DNA of 64,000 bases, from positions 52,932-116,931 of the forward strand of contig CAWKGK010000005.1 of NCBI GenBank assembly GCA_963849115.1, read 5' to 3'. Origin of the DNA: JACDAL01 sp963849115. Lineage in GTDB: Bacteria > Actinomycetota > CADDZG01 > WHSQ01. The stretch's first letter is position 1; each line of letters starts with the position of its first letter. The translations under genes were made by a program, and so were the position numbers. Shown piece after piece: positions 9,416 to 18,803 of this stretch. A model generated the notes under the pieces. It had not been told where the DNA came from, did not search any database, and saw only the letters and a program-made list of their open reading frames with translations.

Positions 9416-11002
9416 CTAGTCGATGCCCAGCACCGACCTCTGGATCACCGTGTCGCCCTGGAGCCGAACACCGGCCACCGCATAGGAGACGTGGTCGAGC
9501 AGGGGCTTTATCTCCTTGGCGTAGGTGGGGTCGGCGCCGGCGCCGAAGCTCTCGAGCAACCCCACGACCGCGGGCACATCGACGAAGGCGGAGGGGGCGA
9601 ATCCGTCGCCGAGCGATTCTTCGGCTCGACGGAACAACTTCGAGTCGCCCAGCTTCCGGCCCGGCTCGAGCAACTCGAGAGTGGCCTTGTTGCCGTAAGC
9701 GATTACCACTGAGTCGGCCGCGACCACGTTGATGTCCTCCGGAACCGAGGGGTCGCCCAGTGCGAACCCATCGAGGCCGGGCAGGGAGAGAGGCTTGACC
9801 GGAGCATCCTCACGCTCGAGAAGACGTCGCACGGCCTCCACCGCTCGCTTGGAGGCGGCAGGGTCACGGGACTCGATCACGACCCCACCACGGAGATCGA
9901 ACAGGCTGGAACCCTGCACCGAGACGCCGAGGTCGCCCATCCACGACAGCACGTCGTCCCTGAGGTCGAGACCGGTCTCGGCTTTGAACTGCTGCTCGAC
10001 AAAGCCGGCGCCGAGGCCCATCTGGGACACGCCATCCACGAGCTTCTCGAGCACCTTGCCGATCTCAGAGACTCCGAACGCCATCGAGGACCCTGCGGGC
10101 AAATCGGCCAGGAGCCCGGGCTTGGTGGCGGCCTCGAGCATTGCTTGTGAGGCGTCGTCGGAAGGAAGCTCAGAGGAGGCCTCGAACACGATCCCGTCGG
10201 AGCGGGCGTAGACGATCGCGGCCCCCGGCTTCTGGGCACCCAGTCCCGGGGCCGCGGCGCCGGTCAGAAGACCCATGCCCGTCGGACCACCCATCCCGCC
10301 GAGACCTTGCGTGGCTTTGGAGGGGTCGTAGTAGAACAATGCGAGGCGATCTCGCGAGAGGCCGTCCGTCGCTCTGTCGTATGCCTCGGAGTCGGCCAGC
10401 GAGGCTCCTCGGGAGGCGTCCACCGCGGCCCTCAGCCCGTCCTCGTTGCCGAGGACGACGAAACTCTCGAGCGCTCCCACCGCCAGCTTGGAGCCGGAGT
10501 CGTGCCCCATCTCGTGTCCCGAATAGAGGCGGTAGTCGACGCCCTCGTAGCTGCGCTCTTGCGCCTCCGAGAGGCCTTCGGCCGCGTCGACCGCATCGAG
10601 GCCGGCCCCCGGATCGTCGGCAGCCAGCAGCAGGGCATAGGACCCCTGCCGAGGTCCTTCAATGGTGGCGAAGCCCGCGATCTGGCTGCCCAGCCACGGG
10701 GCCACGTCGGAGGAGTAGTCGAGGCCGGTGTCGCTCAGGAGCTTGTCGACCAGCCCCTCGAGGGCCGTGGATGCTTCGGCGGGAGTGTCGTACTTCGGCA
10801 GCTTCGCCAGAAGCGTCCGCAGAGCGTTCTTCTGGCTCATCGAGGGGTCGAGGAAGACGTTTCCGTACACGGCAGCGCTCTGTGGGGCCAGCTCGAGAGC
10901 GTTGTCGGTGGGTGAGCGGCCGAACCAGCGCACCCCTGCGAACGCTCCACCGCCCACCAGGACCGCCACTGCAGTCATCGCCGCAACCCACTTGAGCCTC
11001 AT
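9416..11002 (-). CDS. DUF3352-family exported/membrane-anchored protein
   Basis: 528 aa with an N-terminal hydrophobic segment (about residues 6-26, signal anchor) and a long extracytoplasmic part beginning with the DUF3352-like APQSAAVYGNVFLDPS region. The rest is rich in Gly/Ala/Leu with repeated 'DPAASKRAVEAV'-type segments. Function is unknown; the family is common in actinobacteria and cyanobacteria. It lies alone between clpX and valS on the same strand. Confidence 0.8.
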   Translation of the reverse strand: MRLKWVAAMTAVAVLVGGGAFAGVRWFGRSPTDNALELAPQSAAVYGNVFLDPSMSQKNALRTLLAKLPKYDTPAEASTALEGLVDKLLSDTGLDYSSDVAPWLGSQIAGFATIEGPRQGSYALLLAADDPGAGLDAVDAAEGLSEAQERSYEGVDYRLYSGHEMGHDSGSKLAVGALESFVVLGNEDGLRAAVDASRGASLADSEAYDRATDGLSRDRLALFYYDPSKATQGLGGMGGPTGMGLLTGAAAPGLGAQKPGAAIVYARSDGIVFEASSELPSDDASQAMLEAATKPGLLADLPAGSSMAFGVSEIGKVLEKLVDGVSQMGLGAGFVEQQFKAETGLDLRDDVLSWMGDLGVSVQGSSLFDLRGGVVIESRDPAASKRAVEAVRRLLEREDAPVKPLSLPGLDGFALGDPSVPEDINVVAADSVVIAYGNKATLELLEPGRKLGDSKLFRRAEESLGDGFAPSAFVDVPAVVGLLESFGAGADPTYAKEIKPLLDHVSYAVAGVRLQGDTVIQRSVLGID

Positions 11003-11103
11003 CCTGGACCTCCATGCATGGAAGAAATTAGAAACCGCCTCGGTTCACTATCGGCAGGAGGTACCTCGGGAGTTGAGCGAAGTACGGCTATTGCGTAGGG
11101 CTA

Positions 11104-12372
11104 TCAGGCGGAGCGTGCGGGACGCTGAGGCCGGGCTTTGCTCCGCGGCACGAGCGTCGGGTTGACCTTTTCGAGCACGACCTCACGGCTGATGATGCAC
11201 TTGCCGACGTCATCCTGGCTCGGAAGGTCGTACATGACGTTCAGCAGGACCTCCTCGAGGATCGCCCGCAGGCCCCGGGCCCCGGTCCCCCTCAGAGTGG
11301 ACAGCTCGGCAACGGCCTCGAGCGCCTCCTCGGAGAACTCGAGCTCGACCCCGTCGAAGTCGAAGAAGCGTTGGTATTGCTTGATGAGTGCGTTCTTGGG
11401 CTCGGTGAGGATCTCGACCAACGCCTCCGAATCGAGGCTGTGAACGTGGGTAAGCACCGGCAGCCTCCCTACGAACTCCGGGATCAACCCGAAGCGCAGC
11501 AGGTCCTCGGGTAAGACATGGCCCAGGATCGATCCCAGGTCCTTGTCCCCCAGCTTGCGGACGTCGGCGCCGAAACCGATCCCCTTGCGCCCGATGCGAG
11601 ACTCGACCAGTCGCTCGAGTCCTGAGAAGGCCCCCCCGCAGATGAACAGCACGTTCGTGGTGTCGATCTGGATGAACTCCTGGTGGGGATGCTTGCGTCC
11701 GCCCTGAGGCGGGACGGAGGCCGTGGTGCCCTCGAGAATCTTGAGCAGCGCCTGCTGCACACCCTCACCCGAGACATCACGTGTGATGGAGGGGTTCTCG
11801 GACTTGCGGGCGATCTTGTCGACCTCGTCGATGTAGATGATTCCGGTCTCGGCCCGCTTGACGTCGTAGTCGGCCGCTTGGATGAGCTTGAGGAGAATGT
11901 TCTCGACATCCTCGCCAACGTAACCCGCCTCGGTCAAAGCGGTGGCGTCGGCAATAGCGAATGGGACGTTGAGCATGCGGGCAAGCGTCTGCGCCAGCAA
12001 TGTCTTGCCGCAGCCGGTTGGGCCCAGCAGCAGGATGTTGGACTTGGCGAGCTCGACATCGGCGTCCTGGTGCCCGCCCACCTGGATCCTCTTGTAGTGG
12101 TTGTAGACCGCCACGGAGAGGACCTTCTTCGCCTGCTCTTGGCCGACGATGTAGTCGTTCAGGAACTCGTAGATCTCCTTGGGCTTGGGGAGATCCTCGA
12201 GCTTGAGCTCAGGAGTCTCGGAGAGTTCCTCTTCGATAATCTCGTTGCACAGGTCAATACACTCGTCACAGATGTAGACACCGGGCCCGGCAATCAGCTT
12301 CTTTACCTGCTTTTGGGACTTACCGCAAAAGGAGCACTTGAGAAGGTCTCCGCCATCCCCGAACTTGGGCAC
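11104..12372 (-). CDS. clpX: ATP-dependent Clp protease ATP-binding subunit ClpX
   Basis: AAA+ unfoldase of 422 aa that feeds substrates to ClpP. The N-terminal zinc finger has Cys13, Cys16, Cys35 and Cys38; Walker A is GPTGCGKT (about 117-124), Walker B IIYIDEVDK, and the ClpP loop IGF-type region (IGFGAD) is present. The GTG start at 12372 has a GGGGGG Shine-Dalgarno-like run upstream. It follows clpP by 14 bases in a tig-clpP-clpX operon. Confidence 0.97.
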   Translation of the reverse strand: MPKFGDGGDLLKCSFCGKSQKQVKKLIAGPGVYICDECIDLCNEIIEEELSETPELKLEDLPKPKEIYEFLNDYIVGQEQAKKVLSVAVYNHYKRIQVGGHQDADVELAKSNILLLGPTGCGKTLLAQTLARMLNVPFAIADATALTEAGYVGEDVENILLKLIQAADYDVKRAETGIIYIDEVDKIARKSENPSITRDVSGEGVQQALLKILEGTTASVPPQGGRKHPHQEFIQIDTTNVLFICGGAFSGLERLVESRIGRKGIGFGADVRKLGDKDLGSILGHVLPEDLLRFGLIPEFVGRLPVLTHVHSLDSEALVEILTEPKNALIKQYQRFFDFDGVELEFSEEALEAVAELSTLRGTGARGLRAILEEVLLNVMYDLPSQDDVGKCIISREVVLEKVNPTLVPRSKARPQRPARSA

Positions 12373-12386
12373 TTCAACCCCCCTTG

Positions 12387-13085
12387 TCAGGCCTCTGGTC
12401 GTCCGGCGTCCGATTCGGCCTCGGCCTCGGCCAAACGCGCCGGCTCCCCTTGGATCAGGGCCGAGCTCTTTTCGGCTGCCGCCCTGCTGTCAACTATTCC
12501 ATCAATAATACCGTAGTCCTTGGCGTCCTGGGCCGTCATGAAGCGATCCCGATCGATGTCTTTTTCGACCTGTGAAACGTCCACCTTGGTGTGCTGAGCC
12601 ATGATCTCGGCCATCCGCCGCCTCAGGGACAGCACCTCCTTGGCGTGGATCTCAATATCGGTGGGAGTGCCCTGGAAACCCGCCGAGCCCTGGTGGATCA
12701 TGATCTTTGCGTTGGGCAACGCGTAGCGCTTCTTGGGCGCACCACCGCAGAGCAGAATCGCCCCCATCGACATCGCCATACCAACACAGATGGTGGATAC
12801 ATCCGGCTTGATGTACTGCATGGTGTCGTAGATCGCCAGTCCTGCATAGACCATGCCTCCCGGCGAGTTGATGTAGAGGTTGATGTCCTTGTCGGGATCC
12901 TCCGACTCGAGATGGAGGAGCTGGGCGACGATCAGGTTGGCGACCTGGTCGTCGACTGGAGTTCCCAGGAACACGATGCGTTCCTTCAAGAGTCGCGAGT
13001 AGATGTCAAATGCTCGCTCGCCTCTGCTGGTCTGCTCGACCACCATCGGCACGAGATAGTTCTTGTAGTCGCTCATATCAGTCAT
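12387..13085 (-). CDS. clpP: ATP-dependent Clp protease proteolytic subunit ClpP
   Basis: Serine protease subunit of 232 aa forming the tetradecameric chamber. The catalytic Ser lies in GMAMSMGAILL and the His in KIMIHQGSAG, followed by the Asp-containing helical region. ATG 13085 has GAGGAC about 9 bases upstream; ATG 13076 is an alternative. The start lies 5 bases upstream of the tig stop, so the reading frames overlap slightly. The C-terminus (about 30 residues, Ala/Glu-rich) extends beyond the usual ClpP end. Confidence 0.96.
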   Translation of the reverse strand: MTDMSDYKNYLVPMVVEQTSRGERAFDIYSRLLKERIVFLGTPVDDQVANLIVAQLLHLESEDPDKDINLYINSPGGMVYAGLAIYDTMQYIKPDVSTICVGMAMSMGAILLCGGAPKKRYALPNAKIMIHQGSAGFQGTPTDIEIHAKEVLSLRRRMAEIMAQHTKVDVSQVEKDIDRDRFMTAQDAKDYGIIDGIVDSRAAAEKSSALIQGEPARLAEAEAESDAGRPEA

Positions 13086-14442
13086 CTATTTGGTCCTCAT
13101 CTGTCTGCTCGTCCTCGTTTGTCTGCACGTCCTCGTCGATCGGAAGGCCGATCACGTTGGCGTGCTCGGTTGCGTACTCGAGCGCTTTGCGACGCATGAT
13201 ATCGGCTGCCAACGAACCCAGTTGCCCCGCATCCACCAAGCTCCGGGCAACGTCCTTAGGCTCTCTGCCGGCACGGGCTGCAATGTAGGCGACCTGTTGG
13301 CCCAGCTCCTCATCGGAAACCTGAATGCCCTGCTCCCGAGCGATCTGCTCGAGGAGGAGCTCGCCTTTCACCGCACGTCCCGCGCCGCGGCGGAGATCCG
13401 AGCGGATCTCGAGCTCGGTTGAGTCCATTTCCTTTGCGTAGCGGCTCAGAGACAGCCCCGCTTCCGTGAGCTCTTCCTCGAGGTGTTCGAGCCGGTGCGT
13501 GAACTCGTCCTCCACGAGCCGAGCCGGAGCTTCCAGGTCCGAGGCATCAATAAGCGCCTCGAGAACGGCGCCTCTCAGCTCTTCCCGGGCGCGCGCCCTC
13601 TTGACCTCTCGGAGCTCGTCCTTGATCGCCTCTCGAAGCTCAGCAATTGTGTCGAACTCGCCGGCGGTCTTAGCGAACTCGTCATCCGCCACCGGCAAGC
13701 GCTTGGCCTTGACCTCCTTGACCAGGACGGTGAAGGAAACGTCCTGTTCCGCCAGCTCGCCCGCCCCCGGCCCCATCCGGTCGGTGAAGCGCAGGATCGC
13801 CCCCGGCCGGGTGCCCTCGAGCTCTTCGTCCAGGGAGGGTGGCCCCTCGCGCGAGCCGACCTCGTAGAGATAGCCGGTAGCGCTGCCTTCCTCGAGCACC
13901 ACGTCGTGCTGGTAGGCGTTCAGATCCAGTAATACGAAGTCGCCCCGGCGAGCTTCACGGCCCACGCTATCGAGCTCGGCGAAGCGCTCTCGAAGCCTGT
14001 CGATCTGCTCGTCGATGTCGTGAGGACGGACTTCGTAGTCGGGCGCTTCGACCCGCAGGTCGCCCAGTCCCGGGACCACGACTTCGGGCCTCACATCGAC
14101 GGTCGCCTCAAAGATCAGGGGCGTGCCGATGGTGAACTCGACGATGTTCACGTCGGGTGGAGCAATGGCCTCCAGCGACTCTGCCTCCAACGCCTGCTGG
14201 TAGAAGCCCGGCAGAGCGTCCTTGAGCGCTTCGTCGCGCACCGCCTCTATCCCCACGCGTTGGTCGATGAGCCGGCGCGGAACCTTTCCCCGCCTGAACC
14301 CCGGCACCTTGATCTCCCGGGACCAGCGCCGGTAGACCGCGGAGAGTGCCGGATCGAGCGCGGCCTCCGGTACCTCCACCCGCAGCTTGATGCGGTCTTT
14401 GTCTACGCTTTCGCGCGCGATGGCGACCTCGGGGGAGCTCAT
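13078..14442 (-). CDS. tig: Trigger factor (ribosome-associated chaperone)
   Basis: 454 aa chaperone and peptidyl-prolyl isomerase. The ribosome-binding signature GFRRGKVPRRLID is at about residues 49-61, a PPIase-like central domain follows, then the helical C-terminal domain, and an acidic D/E-rich tail at the end. ATG 14442 is preferred because AGGA lies 9 bases upstream; ATG 14451 is the outer alternative. It is first gene of the tig-clpP-clpX operon. Confidence 0.95.
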   Translation of the reverse strand: MSSPEVAIARESVDKDRIKLRVEVPEAALDPALSAVYRRWSREIKVPGFRRGKVPRRLIDQRVGIEAVRDEALKDALPGFYQQALEAESLEAIAPPDVNIVEFTIGTPLIFEATVDVRPEVVVPGLGDLRVEAPDYEVRPHDIDEQIDRLRERFAELDSVGREARRGDFVLLDLNAYQHDVVLEEGSATGYLYEVGSREGPPSLDEELEGTRPGAILRFTDRMGPGAGELAEQDVSFTVLVKEVKAKRLPVADDEFAKTAGEFDTIAELREAIKDELREVKRARAREELRGAVLEALIDASDLEAPARLVEDEFTHRLEHLEEELTEAGLSLSRYAKEMDSTELEIRSDLRRGAGRAVKGELLLEQIAREQGIQVSDEELGQQVAYIAARAGREPKDVARSLVDAGQLGSLAADIMRRKALEYATEHANVIGLPIDEDVQTNEDEQTDEDQIDD

Positions 14443-14600
14443 TGGAATCATCCTAGAGCCTCACACGGGGAGCGACGGCAGCCAAAGTTCGCGCGCGCTC
14501 GGCGCAGCCCGCAGACGACGCGGGATACGCAAGGCGGGCTATGGCGCGTTTCGTCACCAGAGCTCCCCAGCGGGGCTGGAAGCTTCAGGAAACCGGTTGT

Positions 14601-14689
14601 CTGAAGGACCCGGGTTGGGAGCCAGAGGACCGCGCTAGGCGGACGAAGTGGGGATGACGGGCCTCTGGCCCCCAGCCGAGGCCCTTCAG
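14601..14689. repeat. Long imperfect inverted repeat upstream of tig
   Basis: A 28-base arm at 14601-14628 (starts CTGAAGGACCCGGG) matches the inverse of 14662-14689 (ends GAGGCCCTTCAG) with about five mismatches around a 33-base loop. It sits in the roughly 300-base gene-free stretch between the tig start and tRNA-Pro, where I see nothing else. It may be a transcribed structure in the tig leader or a decayed insertion. Confidence 0.6.
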
Positions 14690-14747
14690 TCCGGCGGGAT
14701 CTGTCTTCGCCGCAACAGCGGCCCGCACGTGCGATGCTGAGCTGACT

Positions 14748-14822
14748 CGGGGCGTAGCGCAGCTTGGTTAGCGCGCCTGCTTTGGGAGCAGGAGGTCGGC
14801 GGTTCGAATCCGCCCGCCCCGA
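14748..14822 (+). tRNA. tRNA-Pro (anticodon TGG)
   Basis: Acceptor CGGGGCG pairs with CGCCCCG at the 3' end. The anticodon stem CCTGC/GCAGG encloses loop TTTGGGA with anticodon TGG, and the T-arm GGCGG-TTCGAAT-CCGCC is perfect. The discriminator is A and CCA is not encoded. Confidence 0.96.
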
Positions 14823-15237
<415 letters not shown>

Positions 15238-15324
15238 GTGTTTTGCTCAGGTGACAAGTGGGATGTGACACGTAGCCGAAAAGCGCGGCCTGGACGGCTG
15301 GCTCGGTCGGCGACTGCGCCCCAC

Positions 15325-15720
15325 TCAAGCGTTCTGCATCTCATCGTATGAGCCGGGAGGAGGGAGCTGCTGCAAGGTCCACGTGTTCCCATCGGGATCG
15401 GTGAACGAGGTGAACGAGCCCCATGCGAGAGTCTCAACCTCGGGCGCGTCAACGCCACGCGCGAGAAGCTCTTGACGAGCGGCCTCGGCGTCGGGCACGA
15501 CGACCTGGATGCTGTGCTGCGTGCCCGGAGTCATGTCGGTGATCCCCTCCCCGAACGCGATAGAACACGCGGACGTTGGTGGCGTTACCTGCACGAATCT
15601 GGTGTTTTCATCCACCCGTGCTTGGATATCCAACGTGAATCCGACCTTCTCAACGTAGAAGTCGATGGCCCTATCGACATCGGTCACCGGCACAAAGATG
15701 AGCTCGATCTTGCAATCCAT
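15325..15720 (-). CDS. VOC-family (glyoxalase/bleomycin-resistance fold) protein
   Basis: 131 aa single-domain VOC protein. The start motif IELIFVPVTDVDRAIDFYVEKVGF and the closing GSFTSFTDPDGNTWTLQQ are typical; they contain the first beta-alpha motif and the usual C-terminal metal-ligand strand. ATG 15720 is preferred because GGAGGCAACGA lies just upstream; the longer frame to 15744 lacks this. The substrate cannot be told; many such proteins are annotated as glyoxalase-like dioxygenases. Confidence 0.85.
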   Translation of the reverse strand: MDCKIELIFVPVTDVDRAIDFYVEKVGFTLDIQARVDENTRFVQVTPPTSACSIAFGEGITDMTPGTQHSIQVVVPDAEAARQELLARGVDAPEVETLAWGSFTSFTDPDGNTWTLQQLPPPGSYDEMQNA

Positions 15721-15895
15721 TCGTTGCCTCCGATCTGTCGCCACCGGACCCGATACCCCAACACCCAGGGCAGAACCTTCGTGGGCCCCAGGGCCTGCGA
15801 CGAGAGCTGGAACCTCGGTCGCGGCAGAGAAAGACTAGCGTGCGTAAGCCGGAGGTAGTCTCCCCTTCCATATCGTCGCTCCACTCACAACGGGT

Positions 15896-17278
15896 GTGGG
15901 CAGGGACGCAAAGTTGGGTGAGGACTCTTTGTCCGTGCGCGAGTTAATCGAATCCAGGCGCGACCGATACCTGGAGTGGCTCAGCCAGGCTTGCTCGATC
16001 CCCTCGCTGGCAGGCAATCCACAGGGCCTTCAGGCCATGGTGGCCTGGCTCGAAGGAATGCTGGGCCCCCTGGGGGCCGCGACCGAAAGGTTGCCATTCG
16101 AGTCGGCCCCCGATGCACTGCTTGCTCACCTCGGCGGCGGCGAGCGAACGGTGCTGATCTACAACCACTACGACGTTCAGCCCATCGACCCCGTCTCCCT
16201 GTGGAACCAGGATCCGTTCGCCCCTGCGCTCCAGAACGGCCACCTCTATGCCCGGGGGGTGGCCGACAACAAGGGAGACCTGGTAGCCCGGCTGGCTGCG
16301 TTCGAGATCTATCGAGACCAATTCGGCGAGCTTCCGATTCGGCTCAAGCTGCTCATCGAAGGCGAGGAGGAGGTGGGCTCCCCGTCCTTTCCGGCGCTTG
16401 TGGAGCGTTACGCGGACAAGCTCCCAGCCGACGGCTGCATCTGGGAAGGGGCGGGCGTCGACCACGCAGGGGCGCCCGAGCTGGTTTTCGGCGCCAAGGG
16501 GCTCGCCTACCTCGAGCTCGTCTGCAGCGGCCTCAACGACGACCAGCACTCCTCGGTGGCGGTGTACGCGCCCAGCCCCGTGTGGAGGCTGGTCGAAGCT
16601 CTGGCCAGCCTTCGGGACGAGGACGGCCGAGTCCTCGTCGAGGGCTTCTACGACGACGTCGTCGCTGCTACCCCGCAGGATGTGGCCGCGCTGGAGATCC
16701 TTCCCTTCGACGAGGAGGCCGAGAAGCGAAGGCTCGGGATCTCGGAGTTCGTGGGCGGAGCCTCGGGACTAGATCTCATGATCCGAGCCCACTTCGAGCC
16801 GACCTGCAATATCGCCGGCATCCATGCAGGCTTCACGGTGCCGGGAGCATCGAAGACCGTGCTCCCCAGGCTGGCGCTCGCCAAGCTCGACCTGCGCCTG
16901 GTCCCCGAGCAGGACCCCGAGGACATCGTCGCAAAGGTCCGGCATCACCTGCAGGCTCACGGCTTCGGCGACATCGCCGTCACCGCTCTGGGGCTCGAGC
17001 ACCCCGCCCGGTCTCCGATGGACTCGTTGATTGGGAGAGCCGCCGCCCTCGCCTGCGAGACCGTCTACGAGCTTGCGCCGGCGGTGTCTCCGCTGATGAT
17101 CGCAACCGGGCCGATGCATCCGATCGCTCACTTTCTCGGCATTCCTACGGTGTCGCCGGCAGGCGTGTGCCGGCCCGACTCCAAGATTCACGCCCCGAAC
17201 GAGAACGTCGCCGTCACAGACTTCTTGGACACGATCGAATACACCGTCGAGTGGATCAGAGCGTTCGCCGCGCTCTGA
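15896..17278 (+). CDS. M20-family metallopeptidase (dipeptidase / ArgE-DapE type)
   Basis: Up to 460 aa cytosolic peptidase or deacylase with two zinc ions expected. The ligand-bearing motifs are visible: NHYDVQP at about residues 88-94, GVADNKGD at about 121-128 and EGEEEVGS at about 157-164; a dimerisation domain lies between the catalytic halves. The reading frame opens at GTG 15896. GTG 15935 has GTGAGGA about 10 bases upstream and is probably the true start. It is close to CNDP-like dipeptidases, but the substrate is not evident. Confidence 0.88.
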   Translation: MGRDAKLGEDSLSVRELIESRRDRYLEWLSQACSIPSLAGNPQGLQAMVAWLEGMLGPLGAATERLPFESAPDALLAHLGGGERTVLIYNHYDVQPIDPVSLWNQDPFAPALQNGHLYARGVADNKGDLVARLAAFEIYRDQFGELPIRLKLLIEGEEEVGSPSFPALVERYADKLPADGCIWEGAGVDHAGAPELVFGAKGLAYLELVCSGLNDDQHSSVAVYAPSPVWRLVEALASLRDEDGRVLVEGFYDDVVAATPQDVAALEILPFDEEAEKRRLGISEFVGGASGLDLMIRAHFEPTCNIAGIHAGFTVPGASKTVLPRLALAKLDLRLVPEQDPEDIVAKVRHHLQAHGFGDIAVTALGLEHPARSPMDSLIGRAAALACETVYELAPAVSPLMIATGPMHPIAHFLGIPTVSPAGVCRPDSKIHAPNENVAVTDFLDTIEYTVEWIRAFAAL

Positions 17279-17375
17279 ACAACACCGGCCCTCACCCCCG
17301 CAGTTAAGCTCAAGCGTTCGCTCGTCCAGGTCGAGGTAGTTGCCTGAGCATCGACGACCCCTGGGGAGGTCTTCC

Positions 17376-18803
17376 ATGAACACGAGGCACCTGCGCAGAA
17401 GGTTCCGTGCCCTGGCGCTCCTGGTGGCAGCGGCGACAATTTGCAGCGGCGGAGCGGCTCTGGCCAAACCTCCCAGCTTTGGTCCCGGTGTGGACGACAT
17501 CCCGCTCTATGACGGCCAGTCGATCTGCTCTCCGGCGCCCAAACCCGGCGTGCTCGCATTCCAGCGGGCGGTGTACGCCCGCCACCCTCAAACCGGATCG
17601 CTGGGGGTCAGCCGCGCCTGCAACATCGGGGGGCGCAGCGAGCACAAGGAGGGCCGCGCGTGGGACTGGGCGGTCAATGCGGCAGTTCCGTGGCAGCGCA
17701 GGGCGGCCCACCACATCATCCACTGGCTTCTCGACACCGACCGCTTCGGCAACGCCCACGCCCGCGCCCGGCGCTTCGGGATCATGTACCTCATTTGGGA
17801 TAAGCGCATCTGGCTTCCGTGGAGCGGCTGGCGCACCTATTGCACAATGCGCAACGGGGTCTGTTTGGGGACCGACGGAGCCGCCCGCCATCCCCATACG
17901 AACCACGTCCACTTCAGCTTCACGTGGCCGGGGGCGCGCCTCAACACGACTTGGTGGAAACCTCGGCGCTCGCTGGTGTCCTCCCTGGCACCCGAGAAGG
18001 ACGGTTACTGGGTCGTAGCCCGAAACGGGGACGTGCTCCCCCACTCGAGCGGCCATTTCGGCGCTCTCAGCGATCGCCTTCGAAAGCAGCCGGTAGTGGC
18101 CGCGGCCCCCACCCTGACCGGCAAGGGCTACTGGTTGCTGAAACGTGACGGCGCCGTCACGGCCCTAGGCGATGCCCGCTACCGCGGAGGAGCCAAGAAA
18201 TACTCGACGCGGGCCGTGGCCATCGCTCCTACACCGACCGGCAAGGGCTACTGGATCCTTGCGCGTGGGGGCCGGGTTTTCGATCGGGGCGATGCCAGGC
18301 ACTTCGGAGGCATGCGAGGCAGGGGAAGCAGATGGACGGACCTGGCTCCGACGCCGACAGGGGCGGGATACCGGCTCTTCTCTCGTGCCGGCGGGGTGGC
18401 GGCGTTCGGCGATGCCACCCAACTGGGCGACGCGCTCGACGCGGGCCTTGACTCGCCGGTAACGGCAGGCCTCACGCACGGGACGGAAGGCTACTGGCTC
18501 GTGACCCAACGCGGAAGGATCATGAGCTTCGGTGACGCGCCCGTCTTCGAGCCGGTGAATCTGGCCGGCGTGGATGCCGCCCTCGCCGATGCCGCGACGA
18601 CGAGAACGGGGGCCGGACTATGGCTGGCCGGTGAGCTGGGGAAGGTCTATGAACGTGGGGACGCTCCCGCACTAAGAGCCCCACAAGAACCTGCGCCCCC
18701 ATTCGATCTCGGTCTCATCCCCGAGCCCGACCTTCTCGAATGGGCAACGCACCACCGGGTAAGTCCCACGAAACGCTTGCCTACAGTTAGGAGCTTGAAG
18801 TGA
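17376..18803 (+). CDS. Secreted peptidase-like protein with GYW beta-propeller-like repeats
   Basis: 475 aa. A signal peptide (Arg-rich start, hydrophobic core, cut near ALA-KPP at about 30) is followed by a domain at about 45-195 with EHKEGRAWDWAV and PHTNHVHFSF motifs. These resemble M15/VanY-like or ARB_07466-type domains in which His and Asp bind zinc. The C-terminal half contains at least five repeats of the type GYWLLKRDGAVTALGDARYRG, an actinobacterial secreted repeat. The start at 17376 has GGGGAGG upstream. Its stop overlaps the next gene. The likely role is at the cell surface or wall. Confidence 0.8.
   Translation: MNTRHLRRRFRALALLVAAATICSGGAALAKPPSFGPGVDDIPLYDGQSICSPAPKPGVLAFQRAVYARHPQTGSLGVSRACNIGGRSEHKEGRAWDWAVNAAVPWQRRAAHHIIHWLLDTDRFGNAHARARRFGIMYLIWDKRIWLPWSGWRTYCTMRNGVCLGTDGAARHPHTNHVHFSFTWPGARLNTTWWKPRRSLVSSLAPEKDGYWVVARNGDVLPHSSGHFGALSDRLRKQPVVAAAPTLTGKGYWLLKRDGAVTALGDARYRGGAKKYSTRAVAIAPTPTGKGYWILARGGRVFDRGDARHFGGMRGRGSRWTDLAPTPTGAGYRLFSRAGGVAAFGDATQLGDALDAGLDSPVTAGLTHGTEGYWLVTQRGRIMSFGDAPVFEPVNLAGVDAALADAATTRTGAGLWLAGELGKVYERGDAPALRAPQEPAPPFDLGLIPEPDLLEWATHHRVSPTKRLPTVRSLK

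Noticed and set aside
15976..17307. 443-codon ORF overlapping the M20 peptidase gene
   Set aside because: Arg/Gly-rich composition of a shifted frame in high-GC DNA; no domain.
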